64,000 nt of DNA from Clostridia bacterium (GTDB lineage Bacteria > Bacillota > Clostridia > TANB77 > CAG-465). The stretch lies in assembly GCA_017534305.1 (NCBI GenBank), contig JAFWCU010000016.1:1-64000 (forward strand), given 5' to 3'. Position 1 is the stretch's first letter. The number at the start of each line of letters is the position of its first letter. Position numbers and translations under genes: made by a program. The notes under the pieces are model-generated. The model saw only the letters and a list, made by a program, of their open reading frames with translations, ran no database searches and was not told where the DNA came from. Of this stretch, positions 24,375-33,017 are shown piece by piece.

Positions 24375-24806
24375 ATGAGTAGAAAAAAAGCAAGAGACAA
24401 CGCTTTCAAATGCGTTTACGAGCTAGAGTTTGGTAGAGATGAAAACTTAGATAAAATTCTTGAATATTGCTACGAAGAAAACGACAACAAAGCAGAAGAA
24501 AAAGAATATATTGAAATGGTATTAAAAGGTATTAAAGAACACCTAGAAGAGATAGATGAAATAATACTATCTAAACTAAAAAACTGGTCTATAGATAGAA
24601 TTGCAAAAATTGATCTTGCAATATTAAGACTAGCTATATATGAAATAATGTATGTAGAAGATATTCCTGAAAAAGTAAGTGCAAACGAAGCGGTTGAACT
24701 TGCTAAAACTTATGGTAATAACGATTCAAAATCATTTGTCAACGGAGTTATTGCAAAAGTTATAGAAAGTAAGGAATCAGGAGATGGAACAAACACAAAT
24801 TCTTAG
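24375..24806 (+). CDS. nusB: transcription antitermination factor NusB
   Basis: A 143-residue all-helical NusB: SRKKARDNAFKCVYELEF at the start and RIAKIDLAILRLAIYEIMYVEDIPEKVSANEAVELAKTYGNNDSKSFVNGVIAK at the end are the family signatures, RNA-binding and S10-contacting respectively. It acts in rRNA antitermination. It overlaps xseA by 23 bases, an arrangement that implies translational coupling. Confidence 0.95.
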   Translation: MSRKKARDNAFKCVYELEFGRDENLDKILEYCYEENDNKAEEKEYIEMVLKGIKEHLEEIDEIILSKLKNWSIDRIAKIDLAILRLAIYEIMYVEDIPEKVSANEAVELAKTYGNNDSKSFVNGVIAKVIESKESGDGTNTNS

Positions 24807-25977
24807 TGTAACAGACATAAATAAATATGTTAAGACACTTTTTGAAAATGATCCACTTTTACCAGAAGTAAGCGTAAGAGGAGAGATTACAAATTTTAAA
24901 GCACATTATACTGGTCATTTGTACTTTACTCTTAAAGACGAATACTCAACTATTAAATGTGTTATGTTTAAAGGATATGCTCAATTCCTTAAATTCAAAC
25001 CAGCTGATGGAATGAAAGTAGTAATAAAAGGACAAGTTAGCTGTTTTGAAAGAGATGGGGTATATCAAATATATTGTAAATCTATGAGTCCTGAAGGACT
25101 TGGAGATTTATATCTTGCATATGAACAATTAAAAGAAAAATTAAATAAAGAAGGGCTTTTTGATGATATTCACAAAAAGCCAATTCCTTTCTTACCAAAA
25201 AGAGTAGGAGTTATTACATCACGTACTGGTGCAGTAATAAGAGATATAATAAATGTATCTACAAGAAGATATCCTAATGTAGATTTACTTGTATATCCTG
25301 CAGCTGTTCAAGGCGTAAATGTCGCTTCAACAGTAATTGAAGGACTAAAAACTTTCAATAAATTAAAAAATGTTGATGTAATAATAATTGCAAGAGGTGG
25401 AGGATCTTTTGAAGATTTATTTGGATTTAATGATGAAGCACTAGCACGTGAAGTTTTTGCTTCGCAAATTCCAGTAGTATCTGCTGTAGGTCATGAAACA
25501 GATTTTACTATTTGTGATTTCGTATCAGACCTAAGAGCACCAACACCATCTGCTGCAGCAGAACTTGTATATCCAGAATATAGTGAAATAGTATCACGTA
25601 TAGATAAAGATAAAAACAGAACAATTATAGCTATTAAAAACTATATTGAAAGAAAAAGACAATATGTTGAAAGACTTAAAGCTGCCAAACTAGAAAAAGT
25701 ACCACTAGATAAAATTAATAGATATAGATTAACTATAGACAATTTAATGATTAAATCTGAAAAAGATTTAAGAAATAAACTAAATGGATACAAAACTAGA
25801 TGTGTAGAAAGTATTACTAAAATAGATACTTTAAGTCCACTTAAAACATTAACAAGAGGATATAGTGTTGTAGAAAACAAAGATGGAAAATTAATAAAAA
25901 CAACAAAAGATGTAAAGCCAGAAGATATAATAAACATCACAGTAACTGATGGTAAAATATCTGCTATAGTTAAGTAG
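24784..25977 (+). CDS. xseA: exodeoxyribonuclease VII large subunit
   Basis: A 397-residue XseA: N-terminal OB-fold (LPEVSVRGEITNFKAHYTGHLYFTLKD), catalytic core (GVITSRTGAVIRDI, ARGGGSFEDLFGFNDE, SAVGHETDFTICDFVSDLRAPTPSAAAEL), a helical arm, and the TRGYSVV end segment. It degrades single-stranded DNA with XseB. The ATG lies within nusB, with AAGGA 7 bases upstream. Confidence 0.95.
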   Translation: MEQTQILSVTDINKYVKTLFENDPLLPEVSVRGEITNFKAHYTGHLYFTLKDEYSTIKCVMFKGYAQFLKFKPADGMKVVIKGQVSCFERDGVYQIYCKSMSPEGLGDLYLAYEQLKEKLNKEGLFDDIHKKPIPFLPKRVGVITSRTGAVIRDIINVSTRRYPNVDLLVYPAAVQGVNVASTVIEGLKTFNKLKNVDVIIIARGGGSFEDLFGFNDEALAREVFASQIPVVSAVGHETDFTICDFVSDLRAPTPSAAAELVYPEYSEIVSRIDKDKNRTIIAIKNYIERKRQYVERLKAAKLEKVPLDKINRYRLTIDNLMIKSEKDLRNKLNGYKTRCVESITKIDTLSPLKTLTRGYSVVENKDGKLIKTTKDVKPEDIINITVTDGKISAIVK

Positions 25978-25989
25978 GAGGGAATAATA

Positions 25990-26220
25990 ATGAAAGATAG
26001 TAAAACATTCGAAGACAGTTTAAATGAACTTGAAAAAATTGCATCTAATCTAGAAAACGGAGAGCTAGGTTTAGATGAAGCTATAAAAGAATTTGAAAAA
26101 GGAATAAACCTTTCTAAAGAATGTAGTAAAAAATTAGATGAAGCTGAAAAAAGAATAAACATTTTAGTTCAAGGAGAAGATGGAGAACTAAAAGAAGAAA
26201 GCTTTACAGCAGAAGAATAA
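25990..26220 (+). CDS. xseB: exodeoxyribonuclease VII small subunit
   Basis: A 76-residue XseB with the family core FEDSLNELEKIASNLENGELGLDEAIKEFEKG, a helical hairpin that wraps the XseA arm. It starts 12 bases after xseA. A terminator follows at 26229-26256. Confidence 0.95.
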   Translation: MKDSKTFEDSLNELEKIASNLENGELGLDEAIKEFEKGINLSKECSKKLDEAEKRINILVQGEDGELKEESFTAEE

Positions 26221-26228
26221 AATAAAAG

Positions 26229-26256
26229 TAACAGGGTAACACCTGTTATTTTTTTT
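26229..26256 (+). terminator. terminator of the asp23-xseB operon
   Basis: TAACAGG/CCTGTTA (26229-26235 and 26242-26248) followed by eight T. Confidence 0.8.
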
Positions 26257-26316
26257 AACAAAATAAACAGTGACAAAACAAATAGAAATCTAGTCTAATT
26301 ATTAGGAGGGATTTCT

Positions 26317-26892
26317 ATGAAGAAACTTTTTATTTTTTTTACTACATTAGTATTAACATTAAGTAGTGTCACTTTTGCTATGACACCAACATATACAAAT
26401 GATGCAAAATTTAATAGAGGAGTAGGAAATTGTTGCTACTATGTAGATGGTTCTGCATCTGGATATGCAAACCAAATATCCTCAGCAGCAAATAACTGGG
26501 AAGTAACAGGTTATGGATGGAACCCAATCTATATGACAGAAGTATCTAGTAACTATGCTACACATATGGATTTTTATAGTGCAACACCTGCAACAGATAG
26601 TTATTTGAGTAATTCAACAGCTGGATATACAACTTTTTGGAATTCTAATAGTACATTAGTAGCAAGTAAAACAAATTTTCCAACATATGATTATTTTTAC
26701 ACAGAAATAATAATGAATACAAATAATAGTGGTTCTTACGACTATAGAACAGCAAAACATGAAATGGGTCATGCTTTTGGATTAAATCATTATGAAAATA
26801 GTTATAGTATAATGTTTCCAAGTTTAGCAGGAATGTATGTATCAACTGTTCAACAATGTGATCACGATACAATAAACTATTTATATAATTAA
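26317..26892 (+). CDS. secreted matrixin-like zinc metalloprotease
   Basis: A 191-residue protein with a clear signal peptide (residues 1-21, ending FAM) and a small metzincin domain. HEMGHAFGLNH (about residues 148-158) is the HExxHxxGxxH zinc motif and SIMFP (about 164) is the Met-turn. The domain is close to the minimum size of a matrixin (peptidase M10). No pro-domain with a cysteine switch is obvious, although NCCYYVDG near the start has two Cys. It has its own unit between a terminator and the next gene. Substrate unknown; it would act outside the cell or in the wall. Smaller secreted M10-like proteases of this kind are common in gut Firmicutes. Confidence 0.85.
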   Translation: MKKLFIFFTTLVLTLSSVTFAMTPTYTNDAKFNRGVGNCCYYVDGSASGYANQISSAANNWEVTGYGWNPIYMTEVSSNYATHMDFYSATPATDSYLSNSTAGYTTFWNSNSTLVASKTNFPTYDYFYTEIIMNTNNSGSYDYRTAKHEMGHAFGLNHYENSYSIMFPSLAGMYVSTVQQCDHDTINYLYN

Positions 26893-26916
26893 TTACAAAA
26901 TAGTATATTTATTTAC

Positions 26917-26948
26917 TTGCATTATATGATATAATAACTATATAATGC
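26917..26948 (+). promoter_or_regulatory. promoter with 9-bp inverted repeat
   Basis: TTGCAT (26917-26922) and TATAAT (26941-26946), spacing 18. GCATTATAT (26919-26927) and ATATAATGC (26940-26948) form a perfect inverted repeat covering both boxes, a plausible operator. AT-rich chance symmetry cannot be excluded. Confidence 0.4.
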
Positions 26949-26960
26949 GAGGTAAGATAT

Positions 26961-27707
26961 ATGAAAGATATAGAAGATAGACTAAAAGAAGAATATGACA
27001 AAGTTGAAGTTCCAGACTATATGTTTGATACTTCAAGAGTATTTAGAAGAACAGAAAAAGAAAAAAATGATTCAAAAAAGAAGATTGTGTCAATAGCTGC
27101 AAGTGTTATAGCAACATTACTTATTGCAATAGCACTTATATTCACAATACCAAATTTATTAAAAGAAGAGGAAGTAATTATTGAAGAAAAAGGAACTATT
27201 AATAATGATATCAAAGGTGAGGTGACTGCAATAGATAATATTGCCAATTTAAACTCAGATAATATAGTAAGCATTGCTATTATTAGTATTAAACAAATAT
27301 CAGATTATAAAATAATCAATAATGTTCCATATAGTATAGTTAAAGCTCAAGTATTAAATCGTTATCTAGGAGATTTAGCTGATGAAATAGAGATGTATGT
27401 ACCAGGTGGGATTTTTACTGCAAAAGATATAAAAGAAAAAGTAAAATACAATAAAATAGATGATTTAAGTAAATATTCAGATGAAGATTTACTTAAAGTT
27501 ACATATTATAATGAAATATACATTCCAATGGTAGAAGAAAATAAAACTTATATTACAACTATAAATAAAGTTGATGGAAAATATTTTATTAATATGAATG
27601 TAAAGCTAGGTTTTAAAGAATATAATACTGAAACTAATATGGTTACTATAAATAATTATGATGAGCAACTAGATATTGATAGATATTTAGAAAGTATAAA
27701 TATCTAA
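26961..27707 (+). CDS. single-pass membrane protein of unknown function
   Basis: A 248-residue protein with a cytoplasmic start of about 45 residues (KDIEDRLKEEYDKVEVPDYMFDT), a membrane helix (about 47-66) and an outside domain. The pattern, a short charged N-terminus beginning with a helix and one membrane span, recalls anti-sigma factors and DUF4179-type proteins, but no sigma factor gene is adjacent, so I give no function. GCGAGGTAAG precedes the ATG. It shares a unit with the 64-residue ORF downstream. Confidence 0.65.
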   Translation: MKDIEDRLKEEYDKVEVPDYMFDTSRVFRRTEKEKNDSKKKIVSIAASVIATLLIAIALIFTIPNLLKEEEVIIEEKGTINNDIKGEVTAIDNIANLNSDNIVSIAIISIKQISDYKIINNVPYSIVKAQVLNRYLGDLADEIEMYVPGGIFTAKDIKEKVKYNKIDDLSKYSDEDLLKVTYYNEIYIPMVEENKTYITTINKVDGKYFINMNVKLGFKEYNTETNMVTINNYDEQLDIDRYLESINI

Positions 27708-27737
27708 TTCTTTCTAATAATACTAATGAGGTGAAAT

Positions 27738-27932
27738 TTGGCTTTTATGACAAAAAAGAAAAATATTGAAATAGATATCGATTTAGAAAGAAAAATGGTT
27801 CAAAATCCAAGTTTGAACGAATATGACTATGTTTATAGACTAAATAATATAACTTCATTAGATGAGCAAAAAATTAAAGTTGAGGAATTAGAAAATATAA
27901 CTAAAAAAGATAAAAATGATAATAAAAAATAG
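27738..27932 (+). CDS. small hypothetical protein
   Basis: A 64-residue charged protein (IEIDIDLERKMVQNPSLNEYDYVYRLNNI) without membrane segments. TTG 27738 is favoured because GAGGTG ends 4 bases before it; ATG 27747 is an alternative with a longer gap. Not recognised. It follows the membrane protein gene by 30 bases and ends before a hairpin. Confidence 0.55.
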   Translation: MAFMTKKKNIEIDIDLERKMVQNPSLNEYDYVYRLNNITSLDEQKIKVEELENITKKDKNDNKK

Positions 27933-27937
27933 AAAAT

Positions 27938-27960
27938 AAGAGGAGTAGGAGACTCCTCTT
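27938..27960 (+). terminator. hairpin without T-run
   Basis: AAGAGGAGT/ACTCCTCTT (27938-27946 and 27952-27960) forms a strong 9-bp stem with a 5-base loop, but AAATTCG follows rather than T. It could be a processed 3' end or a weak terminator. Confidence 0.45.
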
Positions 27961-28043
27961 AAATTCGCTTTACATAAGCTATTTACTTAAGTTTCACGGT
28001 TTTATTTTTTTTACTTTTTTCTTTAAAAAATTCTTAAAATCTA

Positions 28044-28072
28044 TTGACTTTTATCTCTATCTGAATTATAAT
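28044..28072 (+). promoter_or_regulatory. promoter of the tRNA-Met/tRNA-Tyr unit
   Basis: TTGACT (28044-28049) and TATAAT (28067-28072), spacing 17. The start near 28079 leaves a 13-base leader before tRNA-Met. Confidence 0.75.
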
Positions 28073-28091
28073 AATAACTGTCCAAAGATAT

Positions 28092-28168
28092 GGGCCTTTA
28101 GCTCAGTTGGTCAGAGCACTCGGCTCATAACCGAATGGTCCGGGGTTCGAATCCCTGAAGGCCCACCA
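28092..28168 (+). tRNA. tRNA-Met (CAT)
   Basis: A full cloverleaf: acceptor GGGCCTT/AAGGCCC, D-arm GCTC/GAGC, anticodon loop CTCATAA, T-arm CGGGG/CCCTG with TTCGAAT, and an encoded CCA. The anticodon is CAT. The anticodon stem lacks the three G-C pairs of initiator tRNA, so this is elongator Met or possibly tRNA-Ile2 after lysidine modification. Confidence 0.93.
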
Positions 28169-28179
28169 TTTAAATCTTT

Positions 28180-28265
28180 GGGTAGGTGCCCGAGTGGCTA
28201 AAGGGGGCAGACTGTAAATCTGTTGGCTTACGCCTACGATGGTTCGAATCCATCCCTGCCCACCA
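28180..28265 (+). tRNA. tRNA-Tyr (GTA)
   Basis: A class II tRNA with acceptor GGGTAGG/CCTGCCC, anticodon loop CTGTAAA in stem CAGA/TCTG, a long variable arm, T-arm GATGG/CCATC and an encoded CCA. The anticodon is GTA. It follows tRNA-Met by 11 bases. Confidence 0.93.
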
Positions 28266-28279
28266 ATTAAATGGTTGGC

Positions 28280-28310
28280 GAATCTACACTTTTGTGTAGA
28301 TTCTTTTTTT
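28280..28310 (+). terminator. terminator of the tRNA unit
   Basis: A perfect 10-bp stem GAATCTACAC/GTGTAGATTC (28280-28289 and 28294-28303) followed by seven T. Confidence 0.88.
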
Positions 28311-28427
28311 AGTTCATTATAATTTATTAAATTTTAGATATAAAAAAGAGCATGTTTTTCATGCTCTTTATTTTATTATTTTTTCTTCATTTATTTCTTT
28401 TGTTTTTTTATTTCTTTTATGTATATT

Positions 28428-29522
28428 TTATACATTAAATCTAAATAGTATAATATCTCCATCTTTTACTACATAGTCTTTTCCTTCAAGACGAACTAGA
28501 CCTTTTTCTCTAGTTGCATTATATGATCCATATTTCATTAAGTCATCATATGATACAACTTCAGCTTTAATAAATCCACGTTCAAAGTCTGTATGTATTT
28601 TACCAGCAGCTTGAGGAGCTTTAGTTCCTTTTTTAATTGTCCAAGCTCTACATTCATCTTTTCCTGAAGTTAGGAAAGAGATAAGGCCAAGTAGAGAATA
28701 ACTTGCTTTAATTAATTTATCTAAACCAGATTCATCAATACCATAATCTTGCATCATCATTTCTTTATCTTCATCATCTAGCTCAGATAATTCTTCTTCA
28801 AGTTTAGCACATAGAGCAATTACTTCAGCACCTTCTGCTTTTGCGTAATCTCTAACTTTTTGTACGTATGGGTCAGTATCTATAGTTGGTAGTTGAGATT
28901 CGTTAACGTTTGCAACATAGATAACTTTTTTATCTGTTAAGAAGAAAGCATCTTTTAATGTTTCTCTTTCATCATCTGTCATTTCAAAAGTTCTAACTGG
29001 CTTACCATCTTCAAGGTGAGTTTTAAGTCTTCTTAGAAGTTCCATTTCAGCTATTGCTTTTTTATCTCCAGATTTAGTCATTTTTCCAACTCTATCCATT
29101 CTTTTTTCTAGAGTTTCAATGTCTGCAAATACAAGTTCAAGTGAGATAGTTTCAATATCTCCAATAGGATCAATTTTACCATTTACATGAACAATATTAT
29201 CATCTTCAAAACATCTAACAACATGAGCTATAGCATCAGTTTCTCTAATGTGAGATAGAAATTTGTTACCTAAACCTTCACCTTTAGAAGCACCTTTTAC
29301 AAGACCAGCTATATCTACAAATTCAATTGTAGCATATGTTGTTTTTTGTGTTTCATACATTTTTCCAAGTTCTTCAATTCTTTTATCTGGTACACATACC
29401 ATACCAACATTTGGTTCTATTGTACAGAAAGGGTAGTTTGCACTTTCTGCACCTGCTTTTGTAATAGCATTAAAAAGAGTAGATTTACCAACATTTGGTA
29501 GACCAACTATTCCTATTTTCAT
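28428..29522 (-). CDS. ychF: redox-regulated ATPase YchF
   Basis: A 364-residue Obg-family P-loop protein. G1 is GLPNVGKST, G3 DIAGLVKGASKGEGLGN; the G4 position reads NVNE instead of NKxD, the change that gives YchF its preference for ATP. A helical arm and a C-terminal TGS domain (RAWTIKKGTKAPQAAGKIHTDFERGFI) follow. It binds ribosomes and affects stress survival. The start at 29522 has AAAGGAAG upstream; a longer reading from 29549 has none. A TTGACA-16-TATAAT promoter lies upstream on the minus strand. Confidence 0.95.
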   Translation of the reverse strand: MKIGIVGLPNVGKSTLFNAITKAGAESANYPFCTIEPNVGMVCVPDKRIEELGKMYETQKTTYATIEFVDIAGLVKGASKGEGLGNKFLSHIRETDAIAHVVRCFEDDNIVHVNGKIDPIGDIETISLELVFADIETLEKRMDRVGKMTKSGDKKAIAEMELLRRLKTHLEDGKPVRTFEMTDDERETLKDAFFLTDKKVIYVANVNESQLPTIDTDPYVQKVRDYAKAEGAEVIALCAKLEEELSELDDEDKEMMMQDYGIDESGLDKLIKASYSLLGLISFLTSGKDECRAWTIKKGTKAPQAAGKIHTDFERGFIKAEVVSYDDLMKYGSYNATREKGLVRLEGKDYVVKDGDIILFRFNV

Positions 29523-29623
29523 AATAATTACACTTCCTTTTTCATACAAGTAATATTATACCAAATATGCTTTAATTGTCAAGGATTTAACATAAAGTGG
29601 AGAGGGAGAAAAGGAATAAAAAA

Positions 29624-29650
29624 TATACCAAGAGTTTTAATCTTGGTATA
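29624..29650 (-). terminator. terminator of murC
   Basis: TATACCAAGA/TCTTGGTATA (29624-29633 and 29641-29650), 10 bp; on the minus strand TTTTTTATT follows. Placed just past the murC stop. Confidence 0.8.
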
Positions 29651-29683
29651 GTAAAAATTAAGTTTTATATTATTCTTATATCA

Positions 29684-31114
29684 TTATTTTTTTCTTGGTT
29701 TTAAATCTTCAAAATAGTCTGAAAGATGAGTAATATTTCCAGCACCAATTGAAAGAACAATATCTTTTGGTTGCATTTCTTTTCTTAACTCATTTGCAAT
29801 ATCTTCAAGAGTAGGAGTATACACTGCTTTTGTACCATTTTTGTTAACAAGTTCAACAACATCTTTTGAAGAAATTGTACCATCATCTACTTCTCTTGCA
29901 GCATATATATCCATAATATACACAATATCTGCATCTACAAATGCATGTGCAAAGTCTTCAAGTAATTCTTTAGTTCTAGAGAATGTATGAGGTTGGAAAC
30001 ATGCAATTATTCTTTTATGTTTCTTTTGTTTTGCAGCGGCAAGTGTAGCTTTTATTTCTGTTGGGTGGTGAGCATAATCATCATAAAGTTCAACACCTTC
30101 AGATATTGTTTTCTTGTATTCAAATCTACGTTTAGCACCACTAAATTTAGATAAGCTTTTTTGCATATCTTCAAATTTAACTCCATATGCAAGACCAGTA
30201 GTAATAGCAGCTAGTGCATCATATACATTGTGAATTCCTGGTACTGTTAAGTAGAAATTATATGTTTCATTGTTTCTTGGATCTGTAACATCAAAAGAGT
30301 AGAATCCTTTCATATTACACTTAAAGTTTTTAGCATAGATATATGCATCTGGCTCACTAAGTGAGAATTTGAATACCCTAACATTTTTTTGTTGAAGTTC
30401 ATCTTTAACATCTGCTAAAACTTCCATACAATGCTCATCATCTTGGTTAATAACTAGAGTACCATTTTCTGGTAGCATAAGTATAAACTCTTTGAAAGAT
30501 TTTTTAATATCTTCAATATCTGAGAAATAGTCTAAGTGTTCAGCTTCAATGTTTAGTATTGTTGCACAGTCATGTGGAAAGTTTAGAAAACTATCTACAT
30601 ATTCGCAAGCTTCTAAGATAAAGAAGTCTGAATTTCCAAGTCTATAGTTTGTATTATTTAATTTTTCATATTTAGAACCAACTTGAACGTTAGGATCTAG
30701 ACCTGCATCTATGAATATAGAAGAAATCATAGAAGTAGTTGTAGTTTTTCCATGAGTTCCACTAATGCAAATAGGTCTTGCATAACTAGTTAAAAGCATT
30801 CCTAAAAACTTAGCTCTTTCATAAGTTGGAATACCTAAGCTTTTAGCACGTACAAATTCAGGGTCATGTTGGTTAATAGCAGAAGTATAAACAACAACAT
30901 CTGCACTTTTAACAAGATCTGCATTTGAACCAATAAATACAGGGATACCATTTTGTTCTAGAGTTTCAATCATATCCCCATAGTTTCTATCTGAACCAGT
31001 TACTTCATAACCGTCTTTCTTTAATATTAAAGCGATACCGCTCATACTAACTCCACCGATACCAATCATGTGGATTTTTTTAATGTTTTTCAAAGCTTCA
31101 AAGTCTTTATTCAT
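29684..31114 (-). CDS. murC: UDP-N-acetylmuramate-L-alanine ligase
   Basis: MurC adds L-Ala to UDP-MurNAc, the first peptide step of peptidoglycan synthesis. The Rossmann start GIGGVSMSGIALIL is typical of MurC, the ATP site is GTHGKTTTTS, and HPTEIKATLAAAK and FQPHTFSRT lie in the C-domain. The start at 31114 (MNKDFEAL) is favoured because AAGGATGTG precedes it at normal distance; a start at 31132 has no ribosome-binding site. About 476 residues. It is alone on the minus strand, apart from murD at 56764. Confidence 0.95.
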   Translation of the reverse strand: MNKDFEALKNIKKIHMIGIGGVSMSGIALILKKDGYEVTGSDRNYGDMIETLEQNGIPVFIGSNADLVKSADVVVYTSAINQHDPEFVRAKSLGIPTYERAKFLGMLLTSYARPICISGTHGKTTTTSMISSIFIDAGLDPNVQVGSKYEKLNNTNYRLGNSDFFILEACEYVDSFLNFPHDCATILNIEAEHLDYFSDIEDIKKSFKEFILMLPENGTLVINQDDEHCMEVLADVKDELQQKNVRVFKFSLSEPDAYIYAKNFKCNMKGFYSFDVTDPRNNETYNFYLTVPGIHNVYDALAAITTGLAYGVKFEDMQKSLSKFSGAKRRFEYKKTISEGVELYDDYAHHPTEIKATLAAAKQKKHKRIIACFQPHTFSRTKELLEDFAHAFVDADIVYIMDIYAAREVDDGTISSKDVVELVNKNGTKAVYTPTLEDIANELRKEMQPKDIVLSIGAGNITHLSDYFEDLKPRKK

Positions 31115-31143
31115 TAAGTTCACATCCTTCATTTACAACTTTA

Positions 31144-31172
31144 ATTATACTCTACCAGGTTAAAATAGTCAA
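31144..31172 (-). promoter_or_regulatory. sigma-A promoter of murC
   Basis: On the minus strand TTGACT (31167-31172) and TATAAT (31144-31149) with a 17-base spacer, giving a leader of about 20 bases. Confidence 0.75.
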
Positions 31173-31210
31173 TAAATGCTAAAAAATTAGTTATAATATA
31201 CGTTATAAGC

Positions 31211-31239
31211 TTGAAAGTTGACAAAAAATGTTATATAAT
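31211..31239 (+). promoter_or_regulatory. sigma-A promoter of the TPR protein gene
   Basis: TTGAAA (31211-31216) and TATAAT (31234-31239), spacing 17. A TTGACA also lies in the spacer, but only 10 bases from the -10, so it is not the -35. Divergent from the murC promoter. Confidence 0.7.
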
Positions 31240-31263
31240 ACTCACGCGGAGGTAGGAACTAAG

Positions 31264-32502
31264 ATGATAATTGATAATATAATAGTAATAGCCGTAGCAA
31301 TAATTCTAATAACATATTTATCAATCAATTATGTCAAAAAATACTCAGCTCTAAATTTACTTGTAATTGCAATAGTTGCATTTTGCGTTGGAGTATATTT
31401 ACCTGTAGTAATATATGGTGTTAATTTGAGGCTAAGATATCAAATACCAGTGGGAATTGGTATTTTCGTGTTACCATGCATTGTTGCTATTTTACAATAT
31501 AATAATATTACATTTGGTAAGAATTTATTATTCAAAAAAGCAGAGGCAGCTTTTAATAACCAAAAATACTCTAAATGTGAGTCTTTATTATTAAAATACA
31601 TCTCAAAAGAGGGAAGAACACAAGAGGCTGTATTTTTACTTGCTAAATGTTACTATGCAAATAAAGAATATCAAGAAGCAAAAGAATATATTTATGAAGT
31701 AGTAGAAAAAGATAATCAAAACTACGAAGCATATTATATTTTAGGTAGAATTCTAGAGCTTGAAGAAGATATAGACTCTGCAATAGACATGTATCAAAAA
31801 TGTGTAGATATTAAACCTACATATTATGATGCATATGAATCTTTAGGTATTTTACTTGCAGATCAAGGAAAATATGAAGAAGCAGAAAAAATATATAGAA
31901 AAGCAATAGAATATCATACAGAATCATATGAGTTACTATTTAACTTAGCAATGATTCAATTAGAACTAGGAAAAGCAGATGACGCAGAAAAGAACCTAGA
32001 ATTAGCACTAGTTATTAATCCAGAAATTAATGATGCTATATACACTTTAGGAAATATTAAATTACTTAAAGGACAATACAATGATGCTTTAAGTTTATAT
32101 AGTGAAATAACAAAAACAGAAGATTATGGCTTAAAAGCATATTATAAAATTGCAGTAATCTATGTAACTAAAAATGAAATAGAAAAAGCAATAAGTGTAA
32201 TAGAATACTTAATTAATGAAGATGAAAGCTATGTTCAAAAAATTAGAGATGAGTTTATATTCAATTCAATTCGTTCTAAAATAGATCCAATGCTTACAGA
32301 AAGAGAAAACAGAAGCAAAGAACTAGTAAAGGCAGAAGAAACAGAAATAGAAGCAATAAGAGATACTAGAAAAAGTTGGTTTGGAAGAAATAGATTTGAA
32401 CAAATAGACGATTCTCTAAACTATGACAATGATAACTCAATTTTATATAATGATATAGATATGAGTAGAACAGGATTTAGAAATCAAGAAGACAATAAAT
32501 AA
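31264..32502 (+). CDS. membrane-anchored TPR-repeat protein
   Basis: A 412-residue protein: two or three membrane helices in the first 75 residues, then roughly six to seven tetratricopeptide repeats (for example YEAYYILGRILELEEDIDSA, YYDAYESLGILLADQGKYEEA and YELLFNLAMIQLELGKADDA), then a charged tail. TPRs are protein-binding scaffolds; the position on the cytoplasmic membrane face suggests assembly of a wall or envelope complex, with no stronger evidence. ATG 31264 is chosen because GGAGGTAGG precedes it. It is divergent from murC. Confidence 0.8.
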   Translation: MIIDNIIVIAVAIILITYLSINYVKKYSALNLLVIAIVAFCVGVYLPVVIYGVNLRLRYQIPVGIGIFVLPCIVAILQYNNITFGKNLLFKKAEAAFNNQKYSKCESLLLKYISKEGRTQEAVFLLAKCYYANKEYQEAKEYIYEVVEKDNQNYEAYYILGRILELEEDIDSAIDMYQKCVDIKPTYYDAYESLGILLADQGKYEEAEKIYRKAIEYHTESYELLFNLAMIQLELGKADDAEKNLELALVINPEINDAIYTLGNIKLLKGQYNDALSLYSEITKTEDYGLKAYYKIAVIYVTKNEIEKAISVIEYLINEDESYVQKIRDEFIFNSIRSKIDPMLTERENRSKELVKAEETEIEAIRDTRKSWFGRNRFEQIDDSLNYDNDNSILYNDIDMSRTGFRNQEDNK

Positions 32503-32509
32503 GTTTTTC

Positions 32510-32538
32510 TTGCAATAACAAAATAAATATTGTATAAT
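32510..32538 (+). promoter_or_regulatory. promoter of tRNA-Leu, overlapping the upstream terminator
   Basis: TTGCAA (32510-32515) and TATAAT (32533-32538), spacing 17. The predicted start (about 32545) falls inside the 5' arm of the terminator that closes the TPR gene. Confidence 0.7.
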
Positions 32539-32542
32539 TGAT

Positions 32543-32573
32543 GAAGTAAGCTAAAAGTTTACTTCATTTTTTT
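32543..32573 (+). terminator. terminator of the TPR gene
   Basis: GAAGTAAGCT/AGTTTACTTC (32543-32552 and 32556-32565, one G-T pair) followed by seven T. Transcripts that begin at the tRNA promoter lack the first bases of the stem, so they should read through. Confidence 0.75.
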
Positions 32574-32574
32574 A

Positions 32575-32660
32575 GCCGGTGTGCTGGAATTGGCAGACAG
32601 GATGGTCTCAAACACCATTGTCTTCGTGACGTGTGGGTTCGAGCCCCACCACCGGTACCA
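32575..32660 (+). tRNA. tRNA-Leu (CAA)
   Basis: A class II tRNA: acceptor GCCGGTG/CACCGGT, D-arm with TTGGCAGAC, anticodon loop CTCAAAC in stem ATGGT/ACCAT, a long variable arm, T-arm with TTCGAGC, and an encoded CCA. The anticodon CAA reads UUG. Confidence 0.93.
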
Positions 32661-32667
32661 GCATTTT

Positions 32668-32695
32668 GCAAGTATGAATCATACTTGCATTTTTT
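32668..32695 (+). terminator. terminator of tRNA-Leu
   Basis: GCAAGTATGA pairs with TCATACTTGC (32668-32677 and 32679-32688); T-run 32690-32695. Confidence 0.82.
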
Positions 32696-32786
32696 ATGTA
32701 ATAATACGATAAAAATTAAAAGAATTATTGTATATTATTTTTTTCTTTGATATAATCATTAAAAAGGGGTCATAGGAGGATAGAAT

Positions 32787-33005
32787 ATGAGAATAGCTTT
32801 ATATATTGTAGATGCGATAATAGTAATATTGTTTGTAGTTGCTGCTATAGGAACATTCGCATATGCTCAAAAGAACGGAAATAAAAGAGTAGAAGAAGTT
32901 AAAGATGAACTATTACCAAGAATAAGAAGAATGAATATTTTAACAATTTTACTTGGTGTTATGACATCACTAACAATAATACTAAATACTCTATTATGGA
33001 AATAA
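32787..33005 (+). CDS. small two-span membrane protein
   Basis: A 72-residue protein with membrane helices at both ends (about residues 4-26 and 49-70) and a charged linker (NGNKRVEEVKDELLPRIRRMN). Not recognised. AGGAGG precedes the ATG. It stands alone between tRNA-Leu and a terminator (33018-33047). Confidence 0.6.
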   Translation: MRIALYIVDAIIVILFVVAAIGTFAYAQKNGNKRVEEVKDELLPRIRRMNILTILLGVMTSLTIILNTLLWK

Positions 33006-33017
33006 TATAAAAAATAA

